Of a stretch of 64,000 bases of DNA, positions 11,871 to 23,763 are shown piece by piece. The stretch lies in NCBI GenBank assembly GCA_009809945.1, contig WTPW01000757.1:72521-136520 (forward strand), in the 5' to 3' direction. The notes below the pieces were generated by a model, which saw only the letters and a program-made list of their open reading frames with translations, did no database searches and was not told the DNA's origin. Position numbers and translations under genes: made by a program. The stretch's first letter is position 1; every line of letters begins with the position of its first letter. The stretch comes from Gigaspora margarita. Lineage: Eukaryota > Glomeromycota > Glomeromycetes > Diversisporales > Gigasporaceae.

Positions 11871-12688
11871 ATATTTAATTCAGCTATTTTTGAGGTATTT
11901 CAATATAGCAAAATCCACAAAATAAACAAGTTTGGATACTCGCATAAATAATCTTATATATTTTTTAATTTAGACATTTTGACGTTATTTAGACATTTTG
12001 GCATAATTTAGAATTTCGGCATTATTTTAGAATTTTAGCAGACTAAATATCAAATGTCGAAATATTTCTACAAGCATAAAACAATTTCGGCTAACAACAT
12101 TATCTCTGACCATCTTTTTTTCATCGCGATAATGAACTCACTTGACCGAATGATTTATTTTCTACTAATCAAAAATTAAGACTTGATCNAGGGNATGTTC
12201 TACATTTGCTGATTACAAATACAAGTTGAACCTTTTGCCCATTTTGGCAATACAAATACTATGACTACAGCAATATCCAACACACTATTGTCCATTAGAA
12301 TTACTAATTTGCTGACTTTAGGTAGCATTCAAATGTCTTTTTTTTTCAATACCATATTTGATAACGGTGCCCTAGATAATTTGATTATAAAATTTATAGC
12401 CTTTTGTAAATTTAATAACACCCAAATATGAAAAGAAAATCTGGCTTGTTCATGTGACATAGCTGGACAAAATGAGCAAAAATCCAAAGAACGAATATAG
12501 ATCATCAGGTTACTCAAATACCGGTTTGTCATAAATAAGTCACATGACTTATTGTCACATGGAAGACTCCATTCACAAGCGGATCAATAACTCCCAAATG
12601 CGTAATTTCAAATTTTGATCGAATTAAGCTTAATACTGGCCAGTATTCAAACAATGCCCCTAGATATTATTTGCGTGTATACAGTTTA
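11871..12688. other. Gene-free spacer
   Basis: No supportable gene. Two Ns at 12189 and 12194. A 67-codon minus-strand frame at 12329-12532 has no recognisable domain. Confidence 0.4.
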
Positions 12689-12960
12689 GGCGAGACCAAC
12701 TGGATTCAGTATTTTACATTACATCCCCCTCCCCTCCAGAGGAGGGGGGGGAGGGGGGGAGAGGGTGGTTCACATAGTAAAATTTTAAAAAAATTTTTTT
12801 TTCGAAAAAATTTTTTCCCGAATTGTTCCGTGACTGTAAAAATTTTCCAAAATATCCCAAAGCCCTATATATATTTATCTAAATTTTTTTTACTATGAGG
12901 GAGAGGGGGGGACTCTGAGGAGGGGGGTAATGTAAAACACTGAATCCAGTTGGTCTCGCC
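12689..12960. mobile_element. PIF/Harbinger-like MITE copy 2 (272 bp)
   Basis: The same terminal repeat as the element at 7562 (GGCGAGACCAACTGGATTC), with a TTA duplication at 12686-12688 and 12961-12963. It lies in the opposite orientation to copy 1: the G-rich arm is next to the left end here. Runs of five to nine G with C-rich partners border both termini. Shared interior words (CCCGAATTGTTC, TACTATGAGGG) confirm the family. It encodes no protein. Confidence 0.87.
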
Positions 12961-13144
12961 TTATCATCCATTTTGCGACTGCATTGTGTGACCCAATCTT
13001 ATTACATTTAAAGTATACTCTTACATAAACTCCCCTACATAAAATACCCTCCATCTGACAAAGTACCCACCGGGTACTAAATCAAGATTTTGCCCTAGAA
13101 ATATAAGAATCCGGGGTACTATTTGCCACAAATTACAGCAGTCT

Positions 13145-13190
13145 TCCATTCCTGGTTTTGCGCAACAATGTCGCGCAGCTATCTAGTTAT
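13145..13190 (+). repeat. Lone terminal repeat of the TTCCTGG family
   Basis: TTCCTGGTTTTGCGCAACAA then TGTCGCGCAGCTAT matches the left end of the MITE at 14435, and its inverse appears at about 59650-59688. The partner end for this copy is not clear. It may be a solo end or pair with the end at 14553-14580. Confidence 0.55.
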
Positions 13191-13380
13191 AGATATGCAT
13201 ATTGAAATTTTTCTATGAAAAAACTATATAGAAAATATAGTAAATATATAGTAAACATATAGAAAATTATATGCATAAACATAGTAGAAAATATCACAAA
13301 ATATTGCAACTTTCATTTTTTTAGCTGTATATAGTAAATGTATAAAATATTGAAAAATATACAAAAACTGCAACTTACTA

Positions 13381-13571
13381 CTGTATTCTTCCAAAAATAA
13401 GCTCCTGAAAATAAGCACCTCCTACAATTCATATATACCCAAAAATAAGCACCTCTTATATTATAAAAATAAGCAACTAAATATCAAACCATTCAAATTA
13501 TTAGTTGAGATTATACCTGAAAATAAGACCCCTATAGTAAAAAAAGGGTGCTTATTTTTGGAGGAATACAG
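13381..13571. mobile_element. pogo/Tigger-like MITE (191 bp)
   Basis: Ends CTGTATTCTTCCAAAAATAA and the inverse of TTATTTTTGGAGGAATACAG with TA on both sides (13379-13380, 13572-13573), the duplication of Tc1/mariner/pogo elements. The interior carries several AAAATAAGCACC words. There is no transposase. Confidence 0.82.
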
Positions 13572-13649
13572 TATATATTTTCTATACACTATATATTTTT
13601 TAGATAAACTTTTTTCATAGGGTTGGTGTATCAATTATAAAGAGTAAAT

Positions 13650-13935
13650 AGTGAATCTTAGTGCTTGCTTACTTCGCTGTTTTGTTTACTTGTTCTTTTC
13701 GCATCTAGTACCTCACTCATTGTAATGTGTAGCAAGTTGAATGCACCATACTATAAAATGGGCTTGAACTTGCTACTTATTTATTTAAGTCAAATGCACC
13801 AAATACGGTGCACTATAGTGCTTTCAATCTTCATTTATGCTTCGTCACATAGAACTAAAATTGCTATAATCACAGTATATAAATATTTAATAAAGTTCAT
13901 AATATTTGATGAAAAATTCTGAGTGAGAATAATAA
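13650..13935 (+). repeat. Interspersed repeat family D, copy 2
   Basis: Second, shorter copy of the family at 3690-4090, in the same orientation. An 85-codon open frame lies over it, but the other copy does not keep that frame, which argues against a gene. Confidence 0.5.
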
Positions 13936-14434
13936 TATGGATGTAGATTCACTTATCTATTTCAAATGATACATAATTATTCATTTTATGATTAATTATT
14001 ATTATTTATGTAACAGTAGGCAGATTTAATTAATAAATTTTATCCGTTTTTGTTGTTAGATTATATGTTAATTTATAGCATTTAATAGCTGCAACAATAT
14101 GCTAGATAGCCTGATTGCATTTTTATTTTTTTTCAATTTTTTTACCTAGTTTTGTACCTGTGCACTACATGTTATATTTATTTTGTGTTAATCCAAATCT
14201 CCTCTTGTCAACAACATGGTTTAAAATAAATAAAAGCTGTGTATAAAAAGTAACAATATATGATATAAGCAATGTTAAATACAATTATCATTAACAATAA
14301 AGTAGCTGAAATGAAATAATAAAAGAATTATTGAATAAAGAAAAGAATGTGAAATTAGGCAACAATATATTATAATCTTAATTATAAAATATAATAATGT
14401 AGATAAGTTCTATTTTTTTTAAATATATTTGTAT
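13936..14434. other. Gene-free AT-rich spacer
   Basis: Nothing recognisable. Confidence 0.4.
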
Positions 14435-14586
14435 AATGTTCCTGGTTCTAGCGTGACTGTGTCGCGCAGCTACCCTAATAATCTAACACTATAACCACCA
14501 TTGTTAAGGCTTTTATTTTAACCCTAAATTTTTGTCACATGCACTTAGTAGCTGCACGATGCAGTCATGCTAAAACCAGGAACGTT
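14435..14586. mobile_element. Tc1/mariner-like MITE, TTCCTGG family (about 150 bp)
   Basis: Left end AATGTTCCTGGTTCTAGCGT continues as GACTGTGTCGCGCAGCTAC. The right end is its inverse, GTAGCTGCACGATGCAGTCA then TGCTAAAACCAGGAACGTT, giving inverted repeats of nearly 40 bp with a few mismatches around an 80-bp centre. TA dinucleotides flank it. Single ends of the same family occur at 13145, about 35110 and about 59650. Confidence 0.7.
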
Positions 14587-15690
14587 ATAAGTATATCTTA
14601 AAATTAAAATTTTCTGAAATAGAATATATTATTTACATTATTCTGTTTTCTTTTTAATAATAAATGTAGGCCATTAAGTACTATTTATATGCCTAATAGA
14701 CTCGATTAAGCTAAATGATTTATTTGTTATAAAGAAAAAGAAAAATAATGGATATATCTGGCTTTGAATTTAATGCACTCGCAACCTGAGCCCCTTCATG
14801 GTTCAGGTTAACACATTAAATTAAAAATCAGATGTTTTTTAATTGTCATGTAGGCATGTGCATTTCTTCTATTACACCAACTTAAAGGTATTAGCTTAAA
14901 TTTCAAGTAAATTTTTAGTAATTTTAGACATTCATTATAGCGAATTTTACGAGTCACGAAGCTAATCCTTTCGAGTCAATAAAGCATTGAAGAAAAAAAA
15001 TATATAAAACAAGGCAATAAAATCAATTCGAATATAATGAAAAAAAGCATGAATAATAAAGAACTATCTTTATAAATATCAATGAAAAGATCAATGCAAA
15101 TATCAATGTAATTATTAATAATATTATTATTTCATTCTCATTGATAATATGCGCAATTTTTATTGTTGTTATTAGTAAATTATACTGTATAATACATAAC
15201 TATTATCAGTAGTTTATTACGTTTGCTGGTGAAAATCGAAAAATAATATGTAAAATCATACGCTCAATCCATGAGCATAACTACGTTCCTAGTTATAAAA
15301 TCAGATTTCCTTTTTTGGTTAGTATTACCCACGCAAATAAGTAAAATAGAGGAATTTTTTATGTTGACTTACGTATGTACGTACGTACATAAGCCAACAA
15401 ATCAAAAAGACGAAGCCAAAATCAGGCTTAAATTCGAATCAGGATGCTAAATAAGTAGACATGAATTAGCTGCTTAATTAGAATCTCGTACTAACAATAT
15501 CTTTTCATTGTTAGGGGCAAGTATAAAAATGATGCATGCTACGAGCTGACCCACATCCATCACCATTAGAGGAAAATTCGTACCTATCATATAAATTTAT
15601 ACAGAATCCACAAAGAATCTCCCATTTCGTGGTAGCTTAAATTTATTGAAACCAACTGCTTATACAGTGTAGAAAACTGTGCTAAGCATC
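14587..15690. other. Gene-free spacer with palindromic ACGT microsatellite
   Basis: At 15371-15391 a TACGTATGTACGTACGTACA tract lies within a short inverted repeat (GACTTAC..CATAAGCC). Otherwise I see no genes. Confidence 0.4.
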
Positions 15691-15704
15691 GTGAGTTCAA
15701 ATGA

Positions 15705-15945
15705 TGAAAGTGATACCCAGCTGCAATTATTTCTATTTCTGGGAGCATATCTCATCTTATTTTATACATAAATTGCACTAATGTATTCAGCTCACTCTCA
15801 ATAAAGATATTCAACTTTATTGAATGTTCATTATTGAGAATTTGCAGCATACATTAGTGCAATTGGTATATAAACTAAGACGTGAAATGCTCCCAGAAAT
15901 AGCATCAAGTATTGCTGTCATCAGTTGAATTCGTGATGCATAGCA
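15705..15945. repeat. Foldback element / long hairpin (about 240 bp)
   Basis: The left arm CAATTATTTCTATTTCTGGG, AGCATAT..., AAATTGCACTAATGTAT pairs with the right arm ATACATTAGTGCAATTGGTA ... TGCTCCCAGAAATAGCATCA. The central CTCAATAAAG/CTTTATTGAATG gives a short second stem. Upstream (15630-15700) is a GTGGTAGCTTAAA...GAGTTCAAAT pair that vaguely resembles tRNA A and B boxes but does not fold into a clover-leaf that I can trust. Confidence 0.7.
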
Positions 15946-15949
15946 TCAG

Positions 15950-16725
15950 CTAGTAATTTTGATTTTTCAATTTTAAAAATTGATTTTTCAATTTTAAAAA
16001 TTACTTTTTTTTTAATGAAAAAGTTTTTATTTTAAATTATTTAATATAAATTTTTATTATTTGTTGTTATTTAAACGATGCTTTTTTTAATAAATTTTTT
16101 TTATAAGTATTTAAATAAGCCAGAAATAATTATTAGTTAAGAGTAAATGATATTCAAGAAATCATTGTAACAGGTAGTGTGTTGGGAATATAATAGAAGG
16201 TTGTTGGAAGAGTGTTGTCGGGAAGTGTTTGTGTTAGTAGTAGTGGGTGGTATGGGAAAGGAGTGGTTTTTGGTGAAGGATAGTTGCTAATTGTCAAGAA
16301 AATGATGATTGATGTTGTAAAAGGAGTAATTGTTAGGGAAGTAGTGATGTATTTGTTGGTGAAGTGGTGGATGGTCACTGGGGATGTAGTAATTATGAGA
16401 TTTTCAGGTAAATAGTTGTCAGGGCAATAGTTTTTTCAGGAGGATTGTTAGGGAAACAGTTGTTTGGGAAAGGATTTAGAGAAATGGTGATTGCCAGGGA
16501 GTAGTGTTTAAAAAGTGATTGTTATAGAATTGGTGGTCTGAAAAGTGCATTGCACTAGTTTGGTTTTGCTAAGTTAAGCATAAGACAAATTTGTCTTATG
16601 CATTTATATAAACTAAGTTTCGGAATTTGGGTATAGTTTCAGAATTTCGACAGAATGTTGGAGTTTCAGTTTCGGTCATTAGCTCAAAAATAGTTTCGGG
16701 CAGCATCATTACCCGGCCCTACCCG
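15950..16725 (+). repeat. Interspersed repeat family A, copy 2
   Basis: Inverse-orientation copy of 60-710. A T/A-rich start is followed by a G-rich, C-poor stretch (GTGTTGTCGGGAAGTG, GGAAGTAGTGATG) and then the GTTTCGGGCAGCATCATTA end. A perfect 24-bp palindrome GCATAAGACAAA/TTTGTCTTATGC lies at 16578-16601. The strand asymmetry (G over C across 400 bp) is the main character. No gene. Confidence 0.6.
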
Positions 16726-16929
16726 GCCCATGCAAAGCCTAGTAGGTGTGATTATATGGAAGGCATTTTACTATTAAAATGTATCTATAAATATGAAATT
16801 ATGTGTGATAGTGATTATAAGCATTTGTGACTATATAGAAGGGGTTTTAATAACAAAAAAATCAGTAACCAAAAACCATGTGATTGTATGGAGTTTGTGA
16901 TTATATGGGAGGTGATTGTAGGGAGAGAT

Positions 16930-17166
16930 GAGTGTATACATTTTATTATAATTGATTTCTTTTTTTATTTTTTTTTTGCTTTATTTCACTTTTTTTAATT
17001 TTTTTTGCATTTTTACCTTTTAAATTTTTGGTTTATTTTAAATAATTCTTTTTTTTTAACTTTTTTTTTTATTTATTTTTTTTATTTTATACATTTTTTT
17101 TTAACCTTTTTTTATTTTAAACATTTTTTTAATTTTTTTAATTTATTTTTTTTTTAATTTTTTTTT
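16930..17166 (-). repeat. T-rich tail of SINE copy A
   Basis: More than 230 bp of T-dominated sequence directly 3' (on the minus strand) of the SINE body, consistent with a degenerate expanded poly(A) tail. Confidence 0.5.
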
Positions 17167-18270
17167 CCAAAGTGTCCACATTGGGACTTAGAAATTTTTT
17201 ATTCAAGATATTAGGGCCATCAGTGATCACAGGGTGAACATTGGCATTTGCTACATTGAAGAGAGTACAACTAGCTACACCTGCAACTTTTGGTTGCTAT
17301 TTAAGTAGCCACCTAAGATTCTACACTAACTGCCATACCTGCAACACGCATACCAGCATTGCCTATTTAAACCCTCTGATCTTCTGTTCCTCCTGCCAAA
17401 CCCATCCTGTATCACTGGAACAATCCCATTACATAAGTCAGTCAGACCATTCCAGATGCTTATCTGTAGTCCTTAGGACCCAGCTAGGCATTTTTGTTCT
17501 GTTATTCTCAGGGAAAACTTGGTAGAGCATCACATCTCCGGTGCTTGCCTACACTTTTGCAACTTGTGCTACAGCTTTACCTATATACTTGCAGTCAGGG
17601 ATTATCCTTAAACTGCTACCATTACCTACTACTGCCCTTGTGAAGTTCACCAAACCCCAGTACTCCATTCCTTTACCAGGATCCTTTTCTCCAGAATTCC
17701 AAACTACCAATCTAGTTAGCCCAGAAGAATCAGTCAGCTAGGCTTTAGGTGCCTTATAGTCTCCTGTTCCTTGGTCCCTACTTCTATAACATAGGTTCTT
17801 TTTCTCTAGTGTGACTCTGGTGGCCAGGTTGGTATGCCCCCTTTGTCATAGAGGTTCATGCCCATCTAGTTTTCCGGTCTGTCACTATCCAGTTCTGTAG
17901 TACTGTCAAAAGTCCTGCTACCTCTTCACTCGGGTCTTGCCCAAGCCCGTTTCCTGTTTTATCCTACTTGTCCTCAGGATTTATGCACCTCTTTTCCTCA
18001 TGTAACAATACCTAAGTCAGTCAGCTTCTAGTTACCTGGTCGCTTCCTTTTTTTTTGTAATATCATGCAAGTCAGTTGGCTTCCAATAATTAGTGTGACC
18101 CAGATTACAGATATATTAATCTGACTTTGTATTGCAGGATGCAGTCACACTGTAATGCAGATAGTATAATGTTAAAAGTGAATTTTTCCCTTAGTGGGAA
18201 TCGAACTCAGGGCCGTCTTGTTACATAGGCTTGGGGGAGTGACAACAAACTAGCTATACATGTGCCACAC
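17167..18270 (-). mobile_element. tRNA-derived SINE, copy A (diverged, with extra sequence)
   Basis: Read on the minus strand, the head near 18190-18270 contains GAGTTCGATTCCC, a good B box of an internal RNA polymerase III promoter. The body shares ordered words with copies at 26899 and 44530: AGTAGAAC..., GGCAG..GTAGTGTAGAA and CCTCTG..TTTAAAT. It is longer than the 730-bp intact copy and diverged in the middle. Frames of 94 and 66 codons across it are not genes. SINEs use LINE machinery in trans. Confidence 0.65.
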
Positions 18271-20663
18271 CTATATTTTTTTAATTTATTTTTTTTCGAT
18301 TTATTTTATTTTTATTTATTTTTATTTATTTATATTTTTCAGATTTTAATTTAATTTAATTGATTTTTTAATTTATTATTCTAAGTATGTTAGATAGAAT
18401 ATTAAAAAAATTGTCTAATTATCATAATTTTTTTATTTAATTTATTTATTTATTTTTTTTTGTAATAATTTATTTTTTTTAATTTATTTATATTTTTTTA
18501 GATTTATTTTTTATTTTATTTAAATATATATATATTTTTTTAACCTTTGGCAGATCTCGCCAAGACTTTATTTGTATAGCTATATGCATGCTAAAAGCCA
18601 TACAACATTGATCTACTACTTAAAAATAAAAGCCTGATTTCATCTGGTTGCTTCTGAAGCACCTGAGTACAAGAGTACCTAAATGTAATCTACTGCACTA
18701 ACTCACAAATGAGCTAGAGTTGGATAGTCTGTCTAATAACTATTGCCAAATAGGAATTTTACCTTAATAGGCCCAACTATTTGAAAAAAATTCAAAAGAG
18801 AGAAAAGAAAATGAATCAGAATAAAAGGAAGTAAAATATAGGAAAGCTACATAACCAGTACATAACCTATATAAAGTCCAAAAAAAGAAAAAAAATAAAA
18901 AAAAAGGGAGAAGGCAGAAAAAAGAAAAAAAGATAACAAAAAGAAAATTCTATACTAAATGCACTATTATAACCCATGTTTGGTATAAAAATTATATATA
19001 AAAGCAATATTTGTATATCTTTACTATAAAGCTATGCCTTAAACTAATTACGTTCTTTCTGACTAGACAAATATTTTCTGATAGCTCTGAGCCATCTGGT
19101 GTAGAGTAAACATGTAATATAACAAAATAACAAAGCAAACACATGGTTGCAAATACTAAGCCAAACTGAAAAAGAAAGTTGTACATCATGTCGATCATTT
19201 GTCAGAAGTAAACTGAAACACCCACTTTTTTGTCAAAAAATTTGTGAAGAAAAAAAAATAAGCGTAGTAGATATAGGAACCACTATAACCAAATTTAAGA
19301 AAGGTAGGTTAAGAAGAACTTGTTCTTTTTTACTGTTCTTCATAGTTTTACCACAGAGGTACTTCGTTGACAGATGACAATTTTTATTTGTTACTACCAA
19401 AATTCTGTTACAAGAGTGCTATCTTCTGCTAGTTATCTTATAAAAAGACACTTTTGGCTTGTATGCCAAATATATAAAAGAGTCCCTGTAGCAGCAGTTG
19501 ACCTTTATAAAAACTAATTTCTGTGTTGATCTATTATATATTATGTATAGGCAACTCTCCAGTAAAAAAGTTTTCTGTTTTTCTTATATAGGAAATTTGG
19601 TCCAAGTAATCGTCAGAAAGAGCTATCCCATTTTATTTTGCTATTTTTTATTTAAATATATTTCATTTTATTTATTTTTTTAATTTATTTATTATTTATT
19701 AAACTATGACCACTTTAAAATTATTTTTAATATATATATATCACTAATCAAAAATAGTTGCAATATTGATAAGTAGTATAGGAAGAAGATATTTGTGCAT
19801 ATATACTCAATAGTAAGTATGTACATAAATCCTTAGTTAGAAAAAAATAGTACTTCACATGATGTTGTAACAGTGAAAAAAAACAAGTATCCAGTAATAC
19901 TTGTTATTTTTCTGATATACCAGAAACATATTAAGTTACTAGAAATTTGTATATTCACTAATAAAATAGCGATTATATAAAATTAGACTATATAATTATA
20001 TGTGTGTAGATCGAACTCTTGTAGTAGTTAAGAATTTATGATACATTTAACCCTGCAATTTAATTGGTTGATACAGGCTGACTTGTCATATGATATTTTT
20101 CAAATCTGATAACCTGCTATAACTGATACAAACTCATCCACTATGCATACTGGTTTTGGAAAAATCTGCTATATATTATTTTTTTAAAAAAAAAGATATA
20201 AAGACATCATATTACTTTTTATGAATAACTTAGCTTTGTTTATATATTTAGTTAAAAAAGTTATATTTTTTATTAGAATATTTCTAATTTATACTACAGG
20301 TAATTATCACCTATAGTAAATATGCCAATTAAAATTCAGGATTAGATATAATGTATAAATCAATTTGTGTAATAAAAACAAAGAATTTTTTAAAAAATTA
20401 TTAAAATTGCTTCTAACCTAAAAATTTTCCTATGAAACTACTTTTTTTATACAAAAAAAAAGTTCTTGCTAAATTTTTACTATATATAAAGCACTATTTT
20501 AATCTCTAACCTTTATTCTTACCCTAATATAAAATAAATTAACTTTTATTTAATAAAAATTGTTTATTTTTATTTATTTATATAGATTATAGGTAATAGT
20601 TACCTGTGGTGAACATTAGTTATTTTCTTTTTATTATTCTATTATTAATAATTTTTAAATATA
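18271..20663. other. Gene-free, low-complexity AT-rich region
   Basis: TTTATTT-type low complexity dominates 18280-18540 and 19630-19740, and A-rich purine tracts lie at 18780-18960. Open frames of 60-76 codons (for example 19147-19377) have no recognisable domain. I see no RNA gene. Confidence 0.45.
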
Positions 20664-21077
20664 GTGCAAGACATCTATACTCAACAATCACATGACGTGT
20701 TTCAATTTTTTAAATGGCTATAACTTTTTATCTAAGAAGTTTTAAAAAAATCTAACCAGTAACTTTGTGAAGCTATATTAGCTCTACATATATGCCAAAT
20801 ATCTTTTCAAAATCTCATCACTGTAAAAAGTTTTAGCGATTTGAAAATTGAAATTTTATATGTAAATTTGTAAATTTACATATAAAATTTCAATTTTCAA
20901 ATCGCTAAAACTTTTTACAGTGATAAGATTTTGAAAAGATACTTGGCATATATGTAGAGCTAATATAGCTTCACAAAGTTACTGGTCAGATTTTTTTAAA
21001 ACTTCTTAGATAAAAAGTTATAGCCATTTAAAAAATTGAAACTCGTCATGTGATTGTTGAGTATAGATATCTTGCAC
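20664..21077. mobile_element. Near-perfect 414-bp palindrome (foldback MITE)
   Basis: The two 207-bp arms match without indels around an axis between 20870 and 20871. The end is GTGCAAGA...; the inner words TGTAAAAAGTTTTAGCGATT and its inverse are exact. I count only a handful of mismatches, so the element is young or kept alike by gene conversion. The centre is AAATTTGTAAATTT with no spacer. TATA lies outside both ends. It has no coding content. Confidence 0.88.
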
Positions 21078-21164
21078 CATATATTAATTAAAAATAAAAA
21101 TTACAAATAACAAAAGAATTATAAAAGTATAAGTGTGAAAGAAAATAAGAGAAAGAATAATTGC

Positions 21165-21247
21165 AAAAAGAGTGTGTGAGAGTAAAAAAGAGAGAGAAAG
21201 AGAAAGAAAAAAAGAGAGAGAAAGAGAAAGAAAAAGAGAGAAAAAAT
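21165..21247 (+). repeat. Polypurine (GA-rich) tract
   Basis: About 80 bp of AG-only words (GAGAGAAAGAGAAAGAAAAA repeated), a mirror-like homopurine tract that could form triplex DNA. Only a few non-purines occur at its left edge. Confidence 0.8.
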
Positions 21248-21399
21248 TTTTTTTTCTATTTAAGAATATAATAAATTTTTTGAAAATATAAATTAAATAA
21301 ATATGTTCTTATGAGAATATAAATTTCAAACCAAATTTCCAATACTAACTTACCTTTAATATTTAAAAAATATTTTGTTTAGTTTCTAAAATACATATA

Positions 21400-21760
21400 T
21401 ATATATTCAGACTTAGATTAGTTTGCAAACTTTGTGCCAGATTCAGACCAAACTTATAATTAAGTTAAAGCTTAGTATGAAGTTTGAAATAGTAAAATTT
21501 AGAGTTTTAGTCTGGACTAGACCAAACCTGAACCCAAACCTAGGAGCATTATTTCATATGAATATTAGATTGAATCTGAACATGATTATGAACTTTTGAA
21601 CTGAACTTGAACAGAATCTAAACTAACTCTAAAAGTTTAATATAAACTGAACTTGAACATGTTTTAAAAAATGTTCAAATTCAGGTTTTGGTTTAGTATT
21701 GAACCTGAACCTAAACTTGATCTAAGTTCAGTTCAGGTTTATTGGAATACTACTATATAA
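21400..21760 (+). repeat. Diffuse TGAACYTGAAC hexamer repeats
   Basis: Many copies of GAAC/GTTC words (CTGAACTTGAACA, CCTGAACCTAAACTTG, inverse TTCAGGTTT) scattered through 360 bp on both strands, with a rough inverted symmetry. This could be a degenerate DNA element with subterminal repeats. No gene. Confidence 0.5.
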
Positions 21761-22115
21761 CTTAAATATATTTTGTTTATAATTTTATTTAATTTTTAAT
21801 TGTATATATAAAAAATTTATTTAAAGCATAAAGTAGTTTCTATTTTAAATGTGAATAGTTAGGGGAGTAACAAAAATTAGGTAATTTTTTAGAAGAGTGG
21901 AGGGTAAAAAATATTGAAATTAAATATAGGAACCTGACCAAATCTATATTAAGAAGGGGAGGGGTAGGCCTCTAATAAAAAATAATCAGGTGATTAATTA
22001 CACGGCTCTTATGTTATCTATTAGAATTCTAGTTTGTAATAAAAAAATTGGTAACAAAACTTTGAATTAATATTGCTAAAAATATATAGTTTTGTTTTGA
22101 AAGAGTAAATTATTA

Positions 22116-22611
22116 AATATCAGGATGATGCTGAAATCAGATGATGCTGAAATTCACATAATCTTCATATCATTGGATTTCCTAAAATTTACAAAATCAT
22201 ATAAACAATTGATCTACTATATCAAATGCTATAACCGGTCGGTATGCTTATATGCTACATAAATCATATTCTTGATATCTATATATAAAAGACCTTTTAA
22301 CTATATCAAAAAGGTGACCTTAATTCTAACCACAAGCCAAAAAGCATCTATAAAACTAATAACAAAAAACAAATTTTCCTTGTGTTTAAGGTTAGGGTTA
22401 GGGTTGCTATTTTGATACAGTTAGAAGGTCTTTTATATATAGATATCAAGAATTCGATTTATGAAGAATATAGGAATATATTGAATTACTCTAACTGACC
22501 TACATAGTGTAGATCGATATTTTACACAATTTTTAGAAATCTTAGAAAATCTGATGATATAGTAATTATATAGAGTTTAGTATTATCCAATTTTAGCATA
22601 ATCCTGATATT
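22116..22611. mobile_element. MITE with internal telomere-like repeat (about 496 bp)
   Basis: Terminal words AATATCAGGATGATGCTGAA and the inverse AATATCAGGATTATGCTAAA. A second inverted pair, TTCTTGATATCTATATATAA then AAGACC, flanks the centre. The loop holds GGTTAGGGTTAGGGTT at about 22390-22406, a short interstitial TTAGGG tract. The host telomere repeat in most fungi is TTAGGG, so this may be a captured or coincidental run. Confidence 0.65.
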
Positions 22612-22835
22612 AAATAGGGTTTTTGCCTTGAAAATGACCCTATGAAACATTGTTATACGAGATTTTTATTAAGAAAAACATAGTAAATCTATTTTTAGAA
22701 AAAAAAATTCAAGGCAAAGACCCCAAATAATATATTTTTATTAAGCACTATTGTATTAAATAGGTTAGAGAAAACCAAAAAAAAGAAAGTTTTAGTAGAA
22801 AATTACCAAATATTGCATTTTTAAATAGTAAAATT

Positions 22836-22950
22836 TGCAAATCTTATCAAAAATAAGCATTCTTGAGGCAAATTTTGTATAAAAATAAGCAAACTAGTTA
22901 CTGCCCTATCTATATATAGCTTAGAGTCCTATTGTACTATATGCATATAT
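22836..22950. repeat. Decayed copy of the AGGACCC MITE family
   Basis: Words AAAAATAAGCAAACT, TGCCCTATCTATATATAGC and GAGTCCT follow the same order as the right part of the MITE at 45444-45622. The left end is not recognisable. Confidence 0.5.
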
Positions 22951-23391
22951 ACAAGATCTGGTTCTAGAAATGTACAACTTATACAAAAATTCTGACATCA
23001 TAGTAAATTATTTATATTTTCTTATGCAAAAATCAATAGAATAACATCAGCATTTTATACAATATGCATATCTCTACCTGGTTCGATATAGCTAGAAAAT
23101 TATATTATAAAAAAATTAAAATACATATATATGTATATATATATGTTTCTATTAGCTATTTAATCATATTTCTGTTTTTTATTAGCAATCTTTAAAGTAT
23201 GTGGAATAATTCAGAATAGAATCCAAAACAATCTAACAGATAATTATTGCCAAATAAGGTGTGATTTGCAATAACCAAATATGGTATGTGCCTAGACTAT
23301 AGTACAAATTATTAGCTAATTAGATTTTGTAAGTTTATATAAAAAAAATTAGTTAATTAGAACAAAAGCCTTATTTTCTGCATTGTAAATA

Positions 23392-23563
23392 CAGTCTACT
23401 CCCGCAATAGTCATACCTGAAATAGTCACATTTTCTTGAAACTATATACCAATCATTTGCAGTAATATAAAATTAACTCTTATTATAATTACATGATATG
23501 ACTATTATTATGTTTCTTTCACTATAGTCATGTCAACTGTGTGACTATAGTAAGAGTAGACTG
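23392..23563. mobile_element. pogo/Tigger-like MITE (172 bp)
   Basis: CAGTCTACTCCCGCAATAGTCA at the left and the inverse CAGTCTACTCTTACTATAGT at the right, flanked by TA at 23390-23391 and 23564-23565. The CAGT...CTCC start and TA duplication fit pogo/Tigger. It encodes nothing. Confidence 0.82.
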
Positions 23564-23763
23564 TACCAAGTAAATTTCTACTTAAAATATATAATTATAA
23601 ACTTTATATTCTTAATATATAAATCTAAATTATAATCAATATATTTCCAATATATTAAACCAGATAATATCTTAAAAAAGATTTTTGTTAAATGCAAAAA
23701 CTACTCTATGTTACTGTAATAAATTTGATTTAATAAAAAATATAATTAAAGCAAATATAAATA

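Noticed and set aside
15630..15720. Possible tRNA gene
   Set aside because: A GTGGTAGCTTAAA word and a GAGTTCAAAT word are roughly 70 bp apart, but I cannot pair the acceptor and anticodon arms.
17241..17741. Two open frames of 94 and 66 codons on the plus strand
   Set aside because: They read antisense through SINE copy A. The other SINE copies do not keep these frames.
22390..22406. Chromosome end
   Set aside because: Only about three TTAGGG units, inside a MITE and far from the window edge; interstitial.
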